Part shown: one piece after another, positions 26,546 to 36,193 of the stretch
Layout of the letters: every line of letters begins with the position of its first letter
How positions within the stretch are numbered: the stretch's first letter is position 1
The notes under the pieces: model-generated
Database searches by the model: none
Told to the model about the DNA's origin: nothing
What the model saw: the letters and a program-made list of their open reading frames with translations, nothing else
Position numbers and translations under genes: made by a program
NCBI GenBank assembly: GCA_015654695.1
Contig: JAATGJ010000038.1
Span: 20,286-84,285 of the forward strand
Length of the DNA stretch: 64,000 nucleotides
Direction of reading: 5' to 3'
Source of the DNA: Chitinophagales bacterium
Lineage (GTDB): Bacteria > Bacteroidota > Bacteroidia > Chitinophagales > Chitinophagaceae

Positions 26546-27254
26546 GAATGTTGTTATCACAGGAGCATCGAAAGGGATAGGAAAAGCAGTAGCCGCATTA
26601 TTCGCCGCCAATGGTTATAATTTATTCTTATGCGCAAGAGGAGAACTTGCTTTATACAAAACCGTGGAAGAATTGATGACCCGCTACCCCGCTGTTACAA
26701 TAAAAGCAAAACCTTTTGATCTCAGTATAAAAGAGCAGGCGCAGGCATTTGGAATTTGGTGCTTGCAATCCGGGGCGCCTGATATATTGGTAAACAATGC
26801 GGGGCTCTTTGAACCCGGAAGTGTACACAATGAAGCTGATGGGGTATTGGAGAGCCAACTGGCGGTTAATCTTTACAGCGCCTATCACCTGACGAGGACA
26901 TTATTACCCGAAATGATGAAGCAGCCTTCGACAGGATCGGGGCGACATATTTTCAATATGTGTTCCATTGCCTCATTGCATGCTTATGATAACGGCGGCG
27001 CTTACAGCATCAGCAAATTCGCACTATACGGGTTCAGCAAAAACCTCCGGGAAGAAATGAAGCCGCATGGCATTAAAGTAACATCCGTATTGGCAGGCGC
27101 TGTTATGAGTGATTCATGGAGGAATTATGATAACTCTTCCAAACGCATTATGGAAGCCGATGACATAGCCAAAATGATATTCGCCGCTTCACAGCTTTCG
27201 CCGCAGGCCTGCGTAGAAGATATTCTCATAAGACCCCAACTGGGCGACCTCTAG
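26544..27254 (+). CDS. SDR family oxidoreductase
   Basis: A 236-residue short-chain dehydrogenase with NAD(P)-binding motif TGASKGIGKAV near residue 7, the NNAG motif (LVNNAGLF), the catalytic Ser in NMCSIASLHAY and YxxxK in AYSISKFAL. ATG 26544 gives the family-type start; the open frame goes back to 26463 through the palindromic repeat. A short PSTGSGR insertion precedes HIFNMCS and resembles a fragment of a dispersed repeat. Substrate unknown. Confidence 0.9.
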   Translation: MNVVITGASKGIGKAVAALFAANGYNLFLCARGELALYKTVEELMTRYPAVTIKAKPFDLSIKEQAQAFGIWCLQSGAPDILVNNAGLFEPGSVHNEADGVLESQLAVNLYSAYHLTRTLLPEMMKQPSTGSGRHIFNMCSIASLHAYDNGGAYSISKFALYGFSKNLREEMKPHGIKVTSVLAGAVMSDSWRNYDNSSKRIMEADDIAKMIFAASQLSPQACVEDILIRPQLGDL

Positions 27255-27329
27255 CCGCCTAAAGGGAATTTCTCCCGGCCAGCTATTTTAATACCAGCTT
27301 TGCAAATCCTGTTCTACTTTAGTTGCCTG

Positions 27330-29066
27330 ATGCGAAAGGTCACGGTCATATTATCACTGTTGCTATCACTTGCAGCAAAAGCGCAGATCGTTTTCAAAAC
27401 GGAGGTTCCCCAACTGCCTGTTATCGCAGGCGAATCTTTCCGTGTACAATATGTATTAGAGGGCATTGAAACAGACGATGATCTGACACCACCTCTTTTT
27501 ACAGGTTTCCGGCTCGTAAATGGCCCTGATATTTATCACACAAATAGATCAAAGTTTTTTAAAAATGTCGTTTATACTCTCGTCGCCACTAAGCCCGGAA
27601 AATTTATTATTCATGGCGCTACGGCGATAGTAAATGGCCGGCTTATAACAAGCAATAATGCAGTAATAGAAGTAATCCCCGGTGCGGTTAAAGATGAAAA
27701 TGCTTCCGCCTACTTTCTGCAACCCGGGGAAGACCCGTATGAAAAGATGCAAAAGAATCTTTTCATGAAAGTGATGGTGAATAAAAGAACCTGTTATGTT
27801 GGCGAACCGGTAGTAGCCACTTTCAAATTATACTCCCGGCTTCAGTCAAAATCTGACATTGTAAAAAATCCCGGTTTCTATGGATTTTCCGTGCAGGATA
27901 TAATAAGCCTTGATGACAATGTTTCCAGCACTGAAACAGTGAACGGGAAAATATTTGATGTACATACGGTACGAAGTGTTCAGTTGTATCCGCTCCAGGA
28001 AGGATTGTTTACCATAGATGCGATGGAAGTAATGAATAAAGTGGAGTTTTCGAAAAGCGCTGTGAATAAGAAACCGGAACAGGAAGTTGTTGAAGGCTTT
28101 TTTGAAAATAAAGAGCAAAGCAGTACTCCTGGTAATACTATCATGTATGAAAATAGTATCAGTACTGAAAAAATAGCCATCCATGTTAAACCCCACCCGG
28201 CAAAAAATAAACCAACAGATTTCACTGGCGCTACCGGCAGGTTTTCCATCCGGGCTGTAGTAGAAAAAAATGGGCTGGCAAAAAATGAAGAAGGCGATCT
28301 TATTATAATTATTGAAGGGAAAGGAAATTTCACCCAGCTATCAGCGCCCGTTATTCAATGGCCTGATGGTATGGAAGGCTTTGATGCTGCAATGAAAGAT
28401 TCATTGGACAAAACAAATACGCCACTTAGAGGAACCAGGACATTTCGTTTTCCTTTTGTAGCCGCTAAAGCAGGTACATATATTATTCCGGCTGTTTCAC
28501 TGGTGTTCTTTGATATTGACAGTAATAACTATAAAGCTGTATCCACCAGCCCGGTTGAAATAAAGATAAGTGAACAGGAAAGCGGGATATCGCCGGCTAT
28601 TGCACAGAAAAAAAATAGTATCGAAAATAGCTATGCTCCCCTGTGGTGGGCCGGTGCCGGACTTCTGCTGCTCCTGGTAGCAGCCACCAGGTGGTTCAGT
28701 AAAAAAAGAAAAGCGGCGGCACAGGCTATGACAAGAGATGAGAATAAGATATCGCCAACCATTGACGGATTATTGAAGCCCGCTTACAATGCCATGGAGA
28801 AAAACGACAGCCAGTTCTATATACTTTTACAAAAAGCTATCTGGGACCATCTTTGTTTTACTCTTAATCTATACGGCAGCAATGTAAATAAGTCCGGTCT
28901 GCGGCAAGCGCTGGAAGCAAAAGGACTTGCGGAAGATCAATCAAAAAATATCCTTGACATTTTACAGGAATGTGAGGCGGCGGCGTTTACAAAAGCTGAG
29001 TTTATTTATGATAAGCAGGAATTGCTGATAAGAACAAAGAGAGCCCTAGAACAGATTAAGGTTTGA
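27330..29066 (+). CDS. BatD family protein
   Basis: A 578-residue protein with a signal peptide (residues 1-19), a beta-rich extracytoplasmic region of the BatD/oxygen-tolerance type and a membrane helix at about 445-462, then a cytoplasmic tail. Family-like stretches are PQLPVIAGESFRVQYVLEG, PCDE-like cysteine around KRTCYVGEPVVATFKLYS and VQLYPLQEGLFTIDAMEVMN. BatD is often found with MoxR and BatABC; none of these is in the window. ATG 27330 gives the signal peptide; the frame opens at 27300 with TTG. Confidence 0.87.
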   Translation: MRKVTVILSLLLSLAAKAQIVFKTEVPQLPVIAGESFRVQYVLEGIETDDDLTPPLFTGFRLVNGPDIYHTNRSKFFKNVVYTLVATKPGKFIIHGATAIVNGRLITSNNAVIEVIPGAVKDENASAYFLQPGEDPYEKMQKNLFMKVMVNKRTCYVGEPVVATFKLYSRLQSKSDIVKNPGFYGFSVQDIISLDDNVSSTETVNGKIFDVHTVRSVQLYPLQEGLFTIDAMEVMNKVEFSKSAVNKKPEQEVVEGFFENKEQSSTPGNTIMYENSISTEKIAIHVKPHPAKNKPTDFTGATGRFSIRAVVEKNGLAKNEEGDLIIIIEGKGNFTQLSAPVIQWPDGMEGFDAAMKDSLDKTNTPLRGTRTFRFPFVAAKAGTYIIPAVSLVFFDIDSNNYKAVSTSPVEIKISEQESGISPAIAQKKNSIENSYAPLWWAGAGLLLLLVAATRWFSKKRKAAAQAMTRDENKISPTIDGLLKPAYNAMEKNDSQFYILLQKAIWDHLCFTLNLYGSNVNKSGLRQALEAKGLAEDQSKNILDILQECEAAAFTKAEFIYDKQELLIRTKRALEQIKV

Positions 29067-29095
29067 ATTCCTTCCTGCCTTCTCTGAGTTGTCCT

Positions 29096-29260
29096 CTACA
29101 TGCAGTTTCGACCGTACCCATCAGGAAAAACTAACACCGCACCGACGTATGGACTTGGATTTTTCTTCTTCCTTTCAGGAATAGATTTCTTTATAACCTT
29201 TACGGCTAATCTCCTATATTCTTTCGGATCTTTCCTTAAGTCTATTTTTGTTTTTGCCAT
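29096..29260 (-). pseudogene. Remnant of a deaminase-like gene (54 aa)
   Basis: The ATG at 29260 opens a 54-codon frame ending at 29096. Residues 9-30 are helical and charged; residues 34-48 (NPSPYVGAVLVFPDG) match the start of the cytidine/deoxycytidylate deaminase fold, where this strand precedes the zinc-binding HAE motif. The frame ends before any zinc ligand, so it is a truncated fragment. It lies beside the type ISP restriction enzyme, in the kind of place where defence genes gather and decay. Identification rests on this short motif only. Confidence 0.5.
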
Positions 29261-29359
29261 AACAAAAAGATAAAATAATTTATTCTTCCTCTTTTTCCCG
29301 ATATCCCCGGCCCGGCCTTATACGATATTTGATATCATAGCTGATGATAAAATTTTACT

Positions 29360-32300
29360 TTACTCAAACTTCACTTTCGGCAATCCCCTCACAATATCCA
29401 CCGTCTGCACACTTACATTGATAATACTTAACAGCAGATCCAGAATATATTTTGGGTTATCGGTTTCTATTGCCCAGTCGTTGGGATCATTTTTGATGCC
29501 GCTTTCTTTGTATATGGTTACCTGGTAGCGTTCCATGATCCATTCAATGGCGCTTTTGCCATTGACAACATACTCATAAGCTTTGGCAGGAATATTATCA
29601 ATTGTTATTTGTGAATTATAAATAATACTGGCCTTCTGATCTTTTTTAGGGAAACGCATTTTCTCCACCCGGTAGTTAAGTATGTCTATTTCTTTTTTAG
29701 ATAACCCTTTTTCAATAGATTTTTTTGGGCCCTTGTCGCCGAACGCTACTGTAACATCTTTAGGCGGGAGCACCGTTTCATAGTTCAGGTGCAGCTCTGC
29801 CAGCTTGCGGCCCGCCTTGCTGAATGACCAGAAATCCCGTACATCATCCACTAAAGGCAAACGTGGCAGCATTTTCTTGAGATCGTTTGCAAACATTGTT
29901 CTGTACTCCGGGCTATGCAAAAAGCCATACACATAATAAAATATATCTTCCCTGGTTACATTCTTTCCATATTGCTTTATAGCCTTGTCTGATATAAAAT
30001 CACTTACTCCATCCCTGCGGATATATTCGCTATTGCCGCCATCGTCAAATAAACCAGGTTTTGTTTTCTGGCGTTCTTCATAGTAATAAAGCGGAAAACA
30101 TTGACAGCCACCATACGTATCCAAATCCCGAATCGTATTAGTAGCCAATGTGTAAAAATCCTTCACCCCGCCTGTTCCTGGTATAGATATGATCACATTT
30201 TTCAAATTCTCATTTGGAAAAAATTTATCACTTAAACCCGGGCTTTCAATAACATTTTTGTCAAAATACAGGAATTGCTTATTGAAAGGCCTGTAGCTTG
30301 CAATTTGTATGCAGTTTGCATTAAAAGAAATATTTGCATTTTTTTCCAGGCTACCTCTTAATGACCGGGTCCATTTAATTAATTTATCATCAGTATTAAT
30401 AAAATTCTCAACTTTAATATTCGCATTATTGGCTTTTGCTTTTTGAAAATCGCTGCGTTGATTGCTATAAAAGCCAATAAATTGCTTCATATTTGAAAGT
30501 AAATTCTCCTTGAAATGATTATATACCCATGCATCTCTGTTGGTACCTATACCAACCGCGTAAGTGATGAAAATTGATTTACTCTTAACATCAAACTTCT
30601 TTTCCGGGGCAATTGGCACCAGAGATTCAAATGCGTCTGTCCTTTGATTAATCCAATCCCCTTTATCGTTTGGTTTTATTTCGGCGAATTCAATATTTTC
30701 AACTGTTTTAGCTTTTTGTAAAAAGCCCAGTTTTTCTTTTCGGTTTAAATAATCGCCAAAATTGAAATAATACGTTTTTGCTTTGCCGGGTGCTTTTGGT
30801 TTCTTTACCAAAATAGTTATTGAAACACCTGTCATAATATCAAATACATTCTGGCCTTCTCTTTTTGCCGCTTCCCCGGATCTGCCCCTCACATCGCCTC
30901 TTAAATTAAAAACATAAATTGATGAAAATTCTTTTTCCAATGATTTTCTAAATCCTGAATACCCCCCTTTATCAATCCACCCGCTACCAGTAATAAAAGC
31001 TATCACGCCACCTTCTTCATTCTTTAAACGGTCACTGCTCCAACGAAATGCTTTTATATAACTATTATATAAATCTCTGCTTAAAGTAGCATCACTACCG
31101 GCTGCATAAGTCTGGCCAATACGACTTTCAAGTACCGGGTAATTTTGATTTTGAGCATTATCATTAGCATCTTCTTGCCCGCGTGAATAAGGCGGATTAC
31201 CCATTATAACCTTAAGTGGTGCTTTTTTTTGTCTTTGCACCCGTTTGGAGTTTTGCGGAAACATATCAGAAAAAAGCTTTTCGCCATCTTCTGTTTCGCC
31301 TAATTGGAAAGTATCAGTTAAACAAATGCCTTCAAAAGCATGGTATTCCGTTTGTCCCATGGCATCATGAAAAGCATTTTCAATATTGACTGCTGCGATG
31401 TAGTAAGCCAGCAAAACAATTTCATTGGCATGCAGCTCCTGTTCGTATTTACGTTTTAGGTTTTCCCGGTCAATCAATCCGCTTTGCAGCAAGCGGGTGA
31501 TAAAAGTACCGGTGCCGGTAAAAGGATCAAGTATATGAATGTTTTCATCGCCGAGGCTGCGGTCAAATTCTTTTTTCAATACATCATTTACCGAATGAAT
31601 GATAAAGTCCACCACTTCCACCGGCGTATAAACAATACCAAGGCGTTCTACCATTTTCGGGAAAGCGGTTTTAAAAAATTTATCATACAGTTCAATGATG
31701 ATGCGCTGCTTGCCTTCGGCATTGTCAATACCGGTGGCCCGCATTTTTACTGATTCGTAAAACTTATGCAGGGTGCCGGTATCTTTTTCAATGGTCTGCG
31801 GTTCCAGCAGATCCAGCATCGTTTGCATGGATTTGGAAATAGGGTTGTTCCTGACAAAAGAATAATTTTCAAACAGGGCTTCAAACACCGGTTTGGTAAT
31901 GATGTGCTGGCTGAGCATGTCCACCGCTTCCTGTTCGCTGATGGAAGGGTTGATATTTTTTTGCAACCCTTTCAGGAATGTTGAAAAAGCCTGCTGGTGT
32001 TTACCTTTATCTTTTACCAGGCGGCTGATGCGTTCAGTTTGCCGCTGTGCTATCTCCGCTACTGATTTGGCCCATTGCTCCCAGTAGCGGCGGTCGCCTA
32101 CTTTCATTACCATACGGGCAAATACTACACTCTGCAGTTGCTCAAACTGCAGGGCCATCTGCCGGCCAATATCTTTATTCGACGGCGTATCAATGTCATT
32201 TTTTTTCACCCAGTTACCATCGCCGTCAAATCCATATTCCGCACCACCCACCAAAATATTAGCAGGCTTTGTTTTATTTAATTCGATCTTATTGACAGTA

Positions 32301-33268
32301 GCATTAAAACGGTCATCATGTGCACGAAGGGCATTCAGCACTGTCCATACCACTTTATAGCGTTCATTATCATCAAGGGCTTTGTCAGCTTCCACATCGG
32401 CTGGCACCACTACGGGTATAATAATGTAACCATATTTTTTTCCCGGCGCTTTGCGCATTACCCGGCCGACAGACTGCACCACGTCCACCTGCGAGTTGCG
32501 GGCAGACAGAAACATCACGGCATCTAATGAAGGCACATCCACTCCTTCGCTCAGGCACCGTACATTGGTGAGAATGCGGCATTCATTATTATCCATATCG
32601 GCTTTTAACCAACCGAGCAGTTCGTCACGTTGCGGGGCAGTCATCGTTCCGTCAATATGTTTAGAAGCTACCGATACCATTTGTTCCTTTTTCTCCGCCG
32701 GCAGCGAGCTGGTATAAATATCGGTGGCGGTATTATAAACAGCGGTGATCTTTTTAGATACGGCAATACTCTGGCAAAAAGCTACCGCTCTTCGCATAGG
32801 ATCGGGATCAGCCGATCTCAAAATACCTTCATCTCCCAGTATTTGTTTGGACAGCGCATTGATACAGCCGATCAGTTTAGACGCATCATCTGTATTGATC
32901 TCGTTTTCTTTATCGGCTATCAGTTTCTGCACAGCAGGCGGCACATCCTTTTCGCTGAGTGTTAAGATGAGTACTTTATAATCTGTCAGCAGGTCCCGTG
33001 CGACAGCTTCACCAAATCCAATACGATAAATCTCTTCGCCATATAAGGAGACATCATCCATCGAACACAAAACAGCATCTGCCTGCGCTGCTTTGCTTTT
33101 TGTCTCATCACTATACAGCCGTGGCGTTGCGGTCATATACAACCGCTTCTTTGCTTTGATAAAGTTGTTATCATGTACTTTGGTAAAAGCTGATTCATCG
33201 TCACCAGTCAATGTGACACCGGTGGTACGATGGGCTTCATCACAGATGATGAGATCAAATTCTCCCAA
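29360..33268 (-). CDS. Type ISP restriction-modification enzyme, C-terminal part (helicase core, methylase, specificity)
   Basis: This 1302-codon frame carries the rest of the type ISP enzyme that starts at 34260. It has the DEAH box (LIICDEAHRTT) at about residue 10, MTATPRLY near 45, helicase motif VI (QSVGRVMRKAPG) near 265, an N6-adenine methylase motif I (LDPFTGTGTF) near 582, motif IV (NPPYSRG) near 691, and a long C-terminal target-recognition region. Such single-chain enzymes move along DNA and cut when two converge. It begins by TTG only because the frame shifts; read with the upstream part, the total is about 1,630 residues, close to LlaGI-type enzymes. Confidence 0.9.
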   Translation of the reverse strand: MGEFDLIICDEAHRTTGVTLTGDDESAFTKVHDNNFIKAKKRLYMTATPRLYSDETKSKAAQADAVLCSMDDVSLYGEEIYRIGFGEAVARDLLTDYKVLILTLSEKDVPPAVQKLIADKENEINTDDASKLIGCINALSKQILGDEGILRSADPDPMRRAVAFCQSIAVSKKITAVYNTATDIYTSSLPAEKKEQMVSVASKHIDGTMTAPQRDELLGWLKADMDNNECRILTNVRCLSEGVDVPSLDAVMFLSARNSQVDVVQSVGRVMRKAPGKKYGYIIIPVVVPADVEADKALDDNERYKVVWTVLNALRAHDDRFNATVNKIELNKTKPANILVGGAEYGFDGDGNWVKKNDIDTPSNKDIGRQMALQFEQLQSVVFARMVMKVGDRRYWEQWAKSVAEIAQRQTERISRLVKDKGKHQQAFSTFLKGLQKNINPSISEQEAVDMLSQHIITKPVFEALFENYSFVRNNPISKSMQTMLDLLEPQTIEKDTGTLHKFYESVKMRATGIDNAEGKQRIIIELYDKFFKTAFPKMVERLGIVYTPVEVVDFIIHSVNDVLKKEFDRSLGDENIHILDPFTGTGTFITRLLQSGLIDRENLKRKYEQELHANEIVLLAYYIAAVNIENAFHDAMGQTEYHAFEGICLTDTFQLGETEDGEKLFSDMFPQNSKRVQRQKKAPLKVIMGNPPYSRGQEDANDNAQNQNYPVLESRIGQTYAAGSDATLSRDLYNSYIKAFRWSSDRLKNEEGGVIAFITGSGWIDKGGYSGFRKSLEKEFSSIYVFNLRGDVRGRSGEAAKREGQNVFDIMTGVSITILVKKPKAPGKAKTYYFNFGDYLNRKEKLGFLQKAKTVENIEFAEIKPNDKGDWINQRTDAFESLVPIAPEKKFDVKSKSIFITYAVGIGTNRDAWVYNHFKENLLSNMKQFIGFYSNQRSDFQKAKANNANIKVENFINTDDKLIKWTRSLRGSLEKNANISFNANCIQIASYRPFNKQFLYFDKNVIESPGLSDKFFPNENLKNVIISIPGTGGVKDFYTLATNTIRDLDTYGGCQCFPLYYYEERQKTKPGLFDDGGNSEYIRRDGVSDFISDKAIKQYGKNVTREDIFYYVYGFLHSPEYRTMFANDLKKMLPRLPLVDDVRDFWSFSKAGRKLAELHLNYETVLPPKDVTVAFGDKGPKKSIEKGLSKKEIDILNYRVEKMRFPKKDQKASIIYNSQITIDNIPAKAYEYVVNGKSAIEWIMERYQVTIYKESGIKNDPNDWAIETDNPKYILDLLLSIINVSVQTVDIVRGLPKVKFE

Positions 33269-34260
33269 TCCTTTTTTTGTTTGAGCAATTCTCTCTGCGC
33301 ATTCGCTATGACCTGGATAGATTGATACGTAGAAAAGACAACGGTCATTCCGTCACTGCCTTTTTTCCTGACATGATTAAACTGGTTAAGGATTTCTTCT
33401 GTATTAGTGGAGGCAGGCAGGGCCAGGTCAATTACACTGAAATTATCCGTGTCTTCGTTCTTCGTTCTTTTCTTTGAAACTTCCGCATCGGAACAAATAC
33501 AGATGGCATTGATAGGTTCATCCGCTTCGGCACACCATTCACGTAAAGTCTGGCCCAATAAAGAAATGGAAGGAACTAAGAAAAGAATAAACCCTTTACC
33601 TTTCGTTTCATGTTCGGCAATGCGTAATGAATTAAACGTTTTGCCCGTTCCGCAGGCCATGATCAATTTGCCGCGATCTGCCGTTTTAAAGCAGGCATGC
33701 GCTTGATCTAAAGCTATTTTTTGATGTGCCCGTATTGTTTTTTTAGCTGTTCGGGAAGCTTCGCCATGAATGCCCTGTTCTAATTTGGCCCAGTCAACCG
33801 GCGCTTCCTGTAAGTCGTAGAGGTTTATTCTTGTAAAAGACGGTGTCTGATTTTTTATGGCTTCTTCAGCATTAAGGCCCCATTTATTCGTTGTTGAGAT
33901 CCAAAGCCGCAGGGAGAAGTTGGTTGTTTTTAATTCTTCATTTTTAAATGACCTGCCTGATGTAGTAAGAAAACTATCAACTGCCGGTTTATCAATTATT
34001 GAATCTTCCCGGAAGCATTTGCATTGAATAGCCCAGTAATCGCCGTCAATTGTCAATGCGACTAAATCAATGCCGGTATCTCCGCCTCCCAGATCTAACT
34101 TGCCTGGAAATTCATTCCACAGCCAAACTGCTTTAAATTTGTATGCATATTTAGGATCGGTTTGCAGGTATCCCTGCATGAGGCGTTCGAAACGGTCGCC
34201 TTTATCGCGTTGAGAAAAAGAAATCTTCCTGTATTTATCGAGGATTTTATTAAAGTTCAT
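33208..34260 (-). CDS. Type ISP restriction-modification enzyme, N-terminal part (nuclease and start of helicase)
   Basis: The N-terminal fragment, 350 residues as read. It has an Mrr-like nuclease domain with the PD-(D/E)xK pattern: GGGDTGIDLVALT followed by YWAIQCKCF. The helicase Walker A follows (MACGTGKTFNSLR) near residue 200. At about residue 327 the zero frame runs through CAA AAA AAG and then leaves the conserved sequence, ending 23 codons later. The -1 frame entered at this A_AAA_AAG heptamer continues as GLGEFDLIICDEAHR. This is either a one-base indel in an A run (phase variation or error) or programmed -1 frameshifting. Confidence 0.88.
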   Translation of the reverse strand: MNFNKILDKYRKISFSQRDKGDRFERLMQGYLQTDPKYAYKFKAVWLWNEFPGKLDLGGGDTGIDLVALTIDGDYWAIQCKCFREDSIIDKPAVDSFLTTSGRSFKNEELKTTNFSLRLWISTTNKWGLNAEEAIKNQTPSFTRINLYDLQEAPVDWAKLEQGIHGEASRTAKKTIRAHQKIALDQAHACFKTADRGKLIMACGTGKTFNSLRIAEHETKGKGFILFLVPSISLLGQTLREWCAEADEPINAICICSDAEVSKKRTKNEDTDNFSVIDLALPASTNTEEILNQFNHVRKKGSDGMTVVFSTYQSIQVIANAQRELLKQKKDWENLISSSVMKPIVPPVSH

Positions 34261-34384
34261 TGGCAGGGTAGTTTTTTTAGAATAAAGGTCAATGGATACG
34301 ATGGCCGAAAGTAAGAAAAGCTAAGCAGAATTACCGAAAGTACCGGCTGCATAGGTTGGAAGTTGCATAACTATAATACACCTG

Positions 34385-34485
34385 GTAAATTCTTAGCAGC
34401 GAACAAAACGATGATCCGCCGGATGGCGGACGCAAGTAAAGTTGATCCTTCGGCCAGCCCAGGACAGTAGTGCAGCCGGGTTGAT
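34385..34485 (-). repeat. Dispersed repeat family 1, copy D, with an inner palindrome
   Basis: On the minus strand: CCCGGCTGCACTACTG, then TTGCGTCCGCC, a palindrome (CCGCC/GGCGG around ATCC) and GTTCGCTGCTAAG. It fills most of the gap between the restriction gene and the response regulator. Confidence 0.5.
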
Positions 34486-34489
34486 AATA

Positions 34490-35197
34490 TCACTCCGAAT
34501 ATTTATACCCCACACCCCTCACCGAATGAAAATATTTTGGATTGCGGCTGTCTTCTTCAAAGTATTTGCGGAAGTTGAGTATGAAATTGTCAATGGTGCG
34601 GGTAGTAGGATATACATTATATCCCCAGACAGCCTGTAATATTTTTTCTCTCGGTACTACTTCATTTTTATTTTCGATCAGCAGTTTCAGCAGCATCGTT
34701 TCCTTTTTGCTTAATTGTATCTTTTGCCCGGATTTTGCAGTAGCTTCCTGCGCTTTGAAATCAATGATGTTATCTCCGAAAGAATAGCTGTTGCCGAGAG
34801 AAGATTTATCCAGCAGTTTTTTATTCTTGTCTATCAGCTTGTGTATCCTTAATAAAAGCTCTTCGAGATTAAAAGGTTTGGTGAGATAATCATCAGCGCC
34901 TTTTTTCAAACCCAGCACCCTGTCGGCGCTGCTGTTCTTGGCGCTAAGGATAAGAATCGGCACTTCATTGTTGCTGATGCGAACTGTTTCCGCTACAGTA
35001 ATGCCATCCATTTCCGGGAGCATTACGTCCAGGATGATCAGGTCAAAATATTCCGCACTCACTGCATGAAGCGCCGCAGCGCCGTCAAAAGCGGATGTTA
35101 CATCATAGCCTTCCAGCTCCAGGTTCAGCTTCAGCGCCTCATGAAGGTTCTCTTCATCCTCCACCAACAGAATGGATGTCTTTTTTTCTGCACTCAT
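34490..35197 (-). CDS. OmpR-family response regulator
   Basis: A 235-residue response regulator. Receiver domain at 1-120 with the phosphorylated Asp in LIILDVMLPEMDG, preceding acidic EDEE and Lys in GADDYLTKPFN. A winged-helix DNA-binding domain (about 135-235) shows LSKKETMLLKLL, VPREKILQAVWG and RTIDNFILNFRKYF, ending RGVGYKYSE. It is translated together with the histidine kinase, whose stop overlaps this start by four bases. The signal sensed is unknown. Confidence 0.96.
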   Translation of the reverse strand: MSAEKKTSILLVEDEENLHEALKLNLELEGYDVTSAFDGAAALHAVSAEYFDLIILDVMLPEMDGITVAETVRISNNEVPILILSAKNSSADRVLGLKKGADDYLTKPFNLEELLLRIHKLIDKNKKLLDKSSLGNSYSFGDNIIDFKAQEATAKSGQKIQLSKKETMLLKLLIENKNEVVPREKILQAVWGYNVYPTTRTIDNFILNFRKYFEEDSRNPKYFHSVRGVGYKYSE

Positions 35198-36192
35198 ATT
35201 TTAAAAATGACCGCAAAATTACTTCCGCGGGGCGTATTGTTTGTCACCGAAATGTCGGCATTGTGATCACGGGCTATCTTGCTGCAAAGATACAGGCCAA
35301 GTCCGGTTCCCTGGGTTTTACGCGTGGCTTCATTACCGATACGGTAAAATTTACTGAATATATTTTTCTTCTCTTCTTCAGCAATGCCCGGACCTTCATC
35401 CACGATATGTAATTGTACTGTACTATTGTCTTTCTTTAATAGTGCTGATACAGGAGTTTCTTTAGGTGAATACTTAACAGCGTTTTCCAGCAGGTTATTG
35501 ATCATCATTTGCAGCAACAACGCATCACCTTTTATATCCACTCCCTGTTCCGTCTTCGATCTGAAATCCCTTTCCGGAAAACGGTTCCTGAAATCCTGTA
35601 TGCAATCTTTTAAAAGATCCGACAGGTCAAGCTCTTCTTTTGAAGATTGATAGCCCCCCCCTTCCAATTGGGAAGCGATAAGGATATTATTGGTAAGAAA
35701 GTTGAGCCTTGCTGTTTCCTTCAGCATTATACCCTGCAGTTTCTTTTGTTTCTCCGCATCCAGCGAATATTTCTGCATCGTTTCCAGGTTGAGCTTTATG
35801 ACAGAGATCGGTGTTTTTAATTCATGGGTGACGGCCATCATAAAATTCTGTTGTTGCTGGTGTATAATAAATTGCCTCCGTACAGAACGGTAAACAAAAG
35901 CGGCTCCTACCAGGATGACTAAAAGAAAAATGGATCCCTCGCTCACATATTTGACTTTATTTCTTTTATACTTATTACTGATCTTCGCAAACTGGCTGTT
36001 GTATAAACCCGGGGCGGAAAGGCTGTCAACTGTTTTATTAAGTTGTGCAACCTGCAGGTCTTTCATTATGTTATTCTGTTTTTCCAGTGTAATGAACCAA
36101 AATACAAGCGCGGCAACAATATAGATCAGGAGGGTCCAGTAGAGGATGGTAGCACGGCGCAATTTTTTCTTTCGTACATCGGTTATGGCCAT
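35194..36192 (-). CDS. Sensor histidine kinase
   Basis: A 332-residue kinase with two membrane helices (about 14-34 and 88-106) bracketing a short periplasmic loop, then a HisKA domain with the autophosphorylated His in AVTHELKTPISVI and an HATPase domain (NLLENAVKYS, DEGPGIAEEEK, GTGLGLYLCSKI). No HAMP or PAS domain is evident. It pairs with the overlapping response regulator. Its ATG lies one base past the gldH stop, so it follows gldH on the same strand. Confidence 0.95.
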   Translation of the reverse strand: MAITDVRKKKLRRATILYWTLLIYIVAALVFWFITLEKQNNIMKDLQVAQLNKTVDSLSAPGLYNSQFAKISNKYKRNKVKYVSEGSIFLLVILVGAAFVYRSVRRQFIIHQQQQNFMMAVTHELKTPISVIKLNLETMQKYSLDAEKQKKLQGIMLKETARLNFLTNNILIASQLEGGGYQSSKEELDLSDLLKDCIQDFRNRFPERDFRSKTEQGVDIKGDALLLQMMINNLLENAVKYSPKETPVSALLKKDNSTVQLHIVDEGPGIAEEEKKNIFSKFYRIGNEATRKTQGTGLGLYLCSKIARDHNADISVTNNTPRGSNFAVIFKI

Positions 36193-36193
36193 G

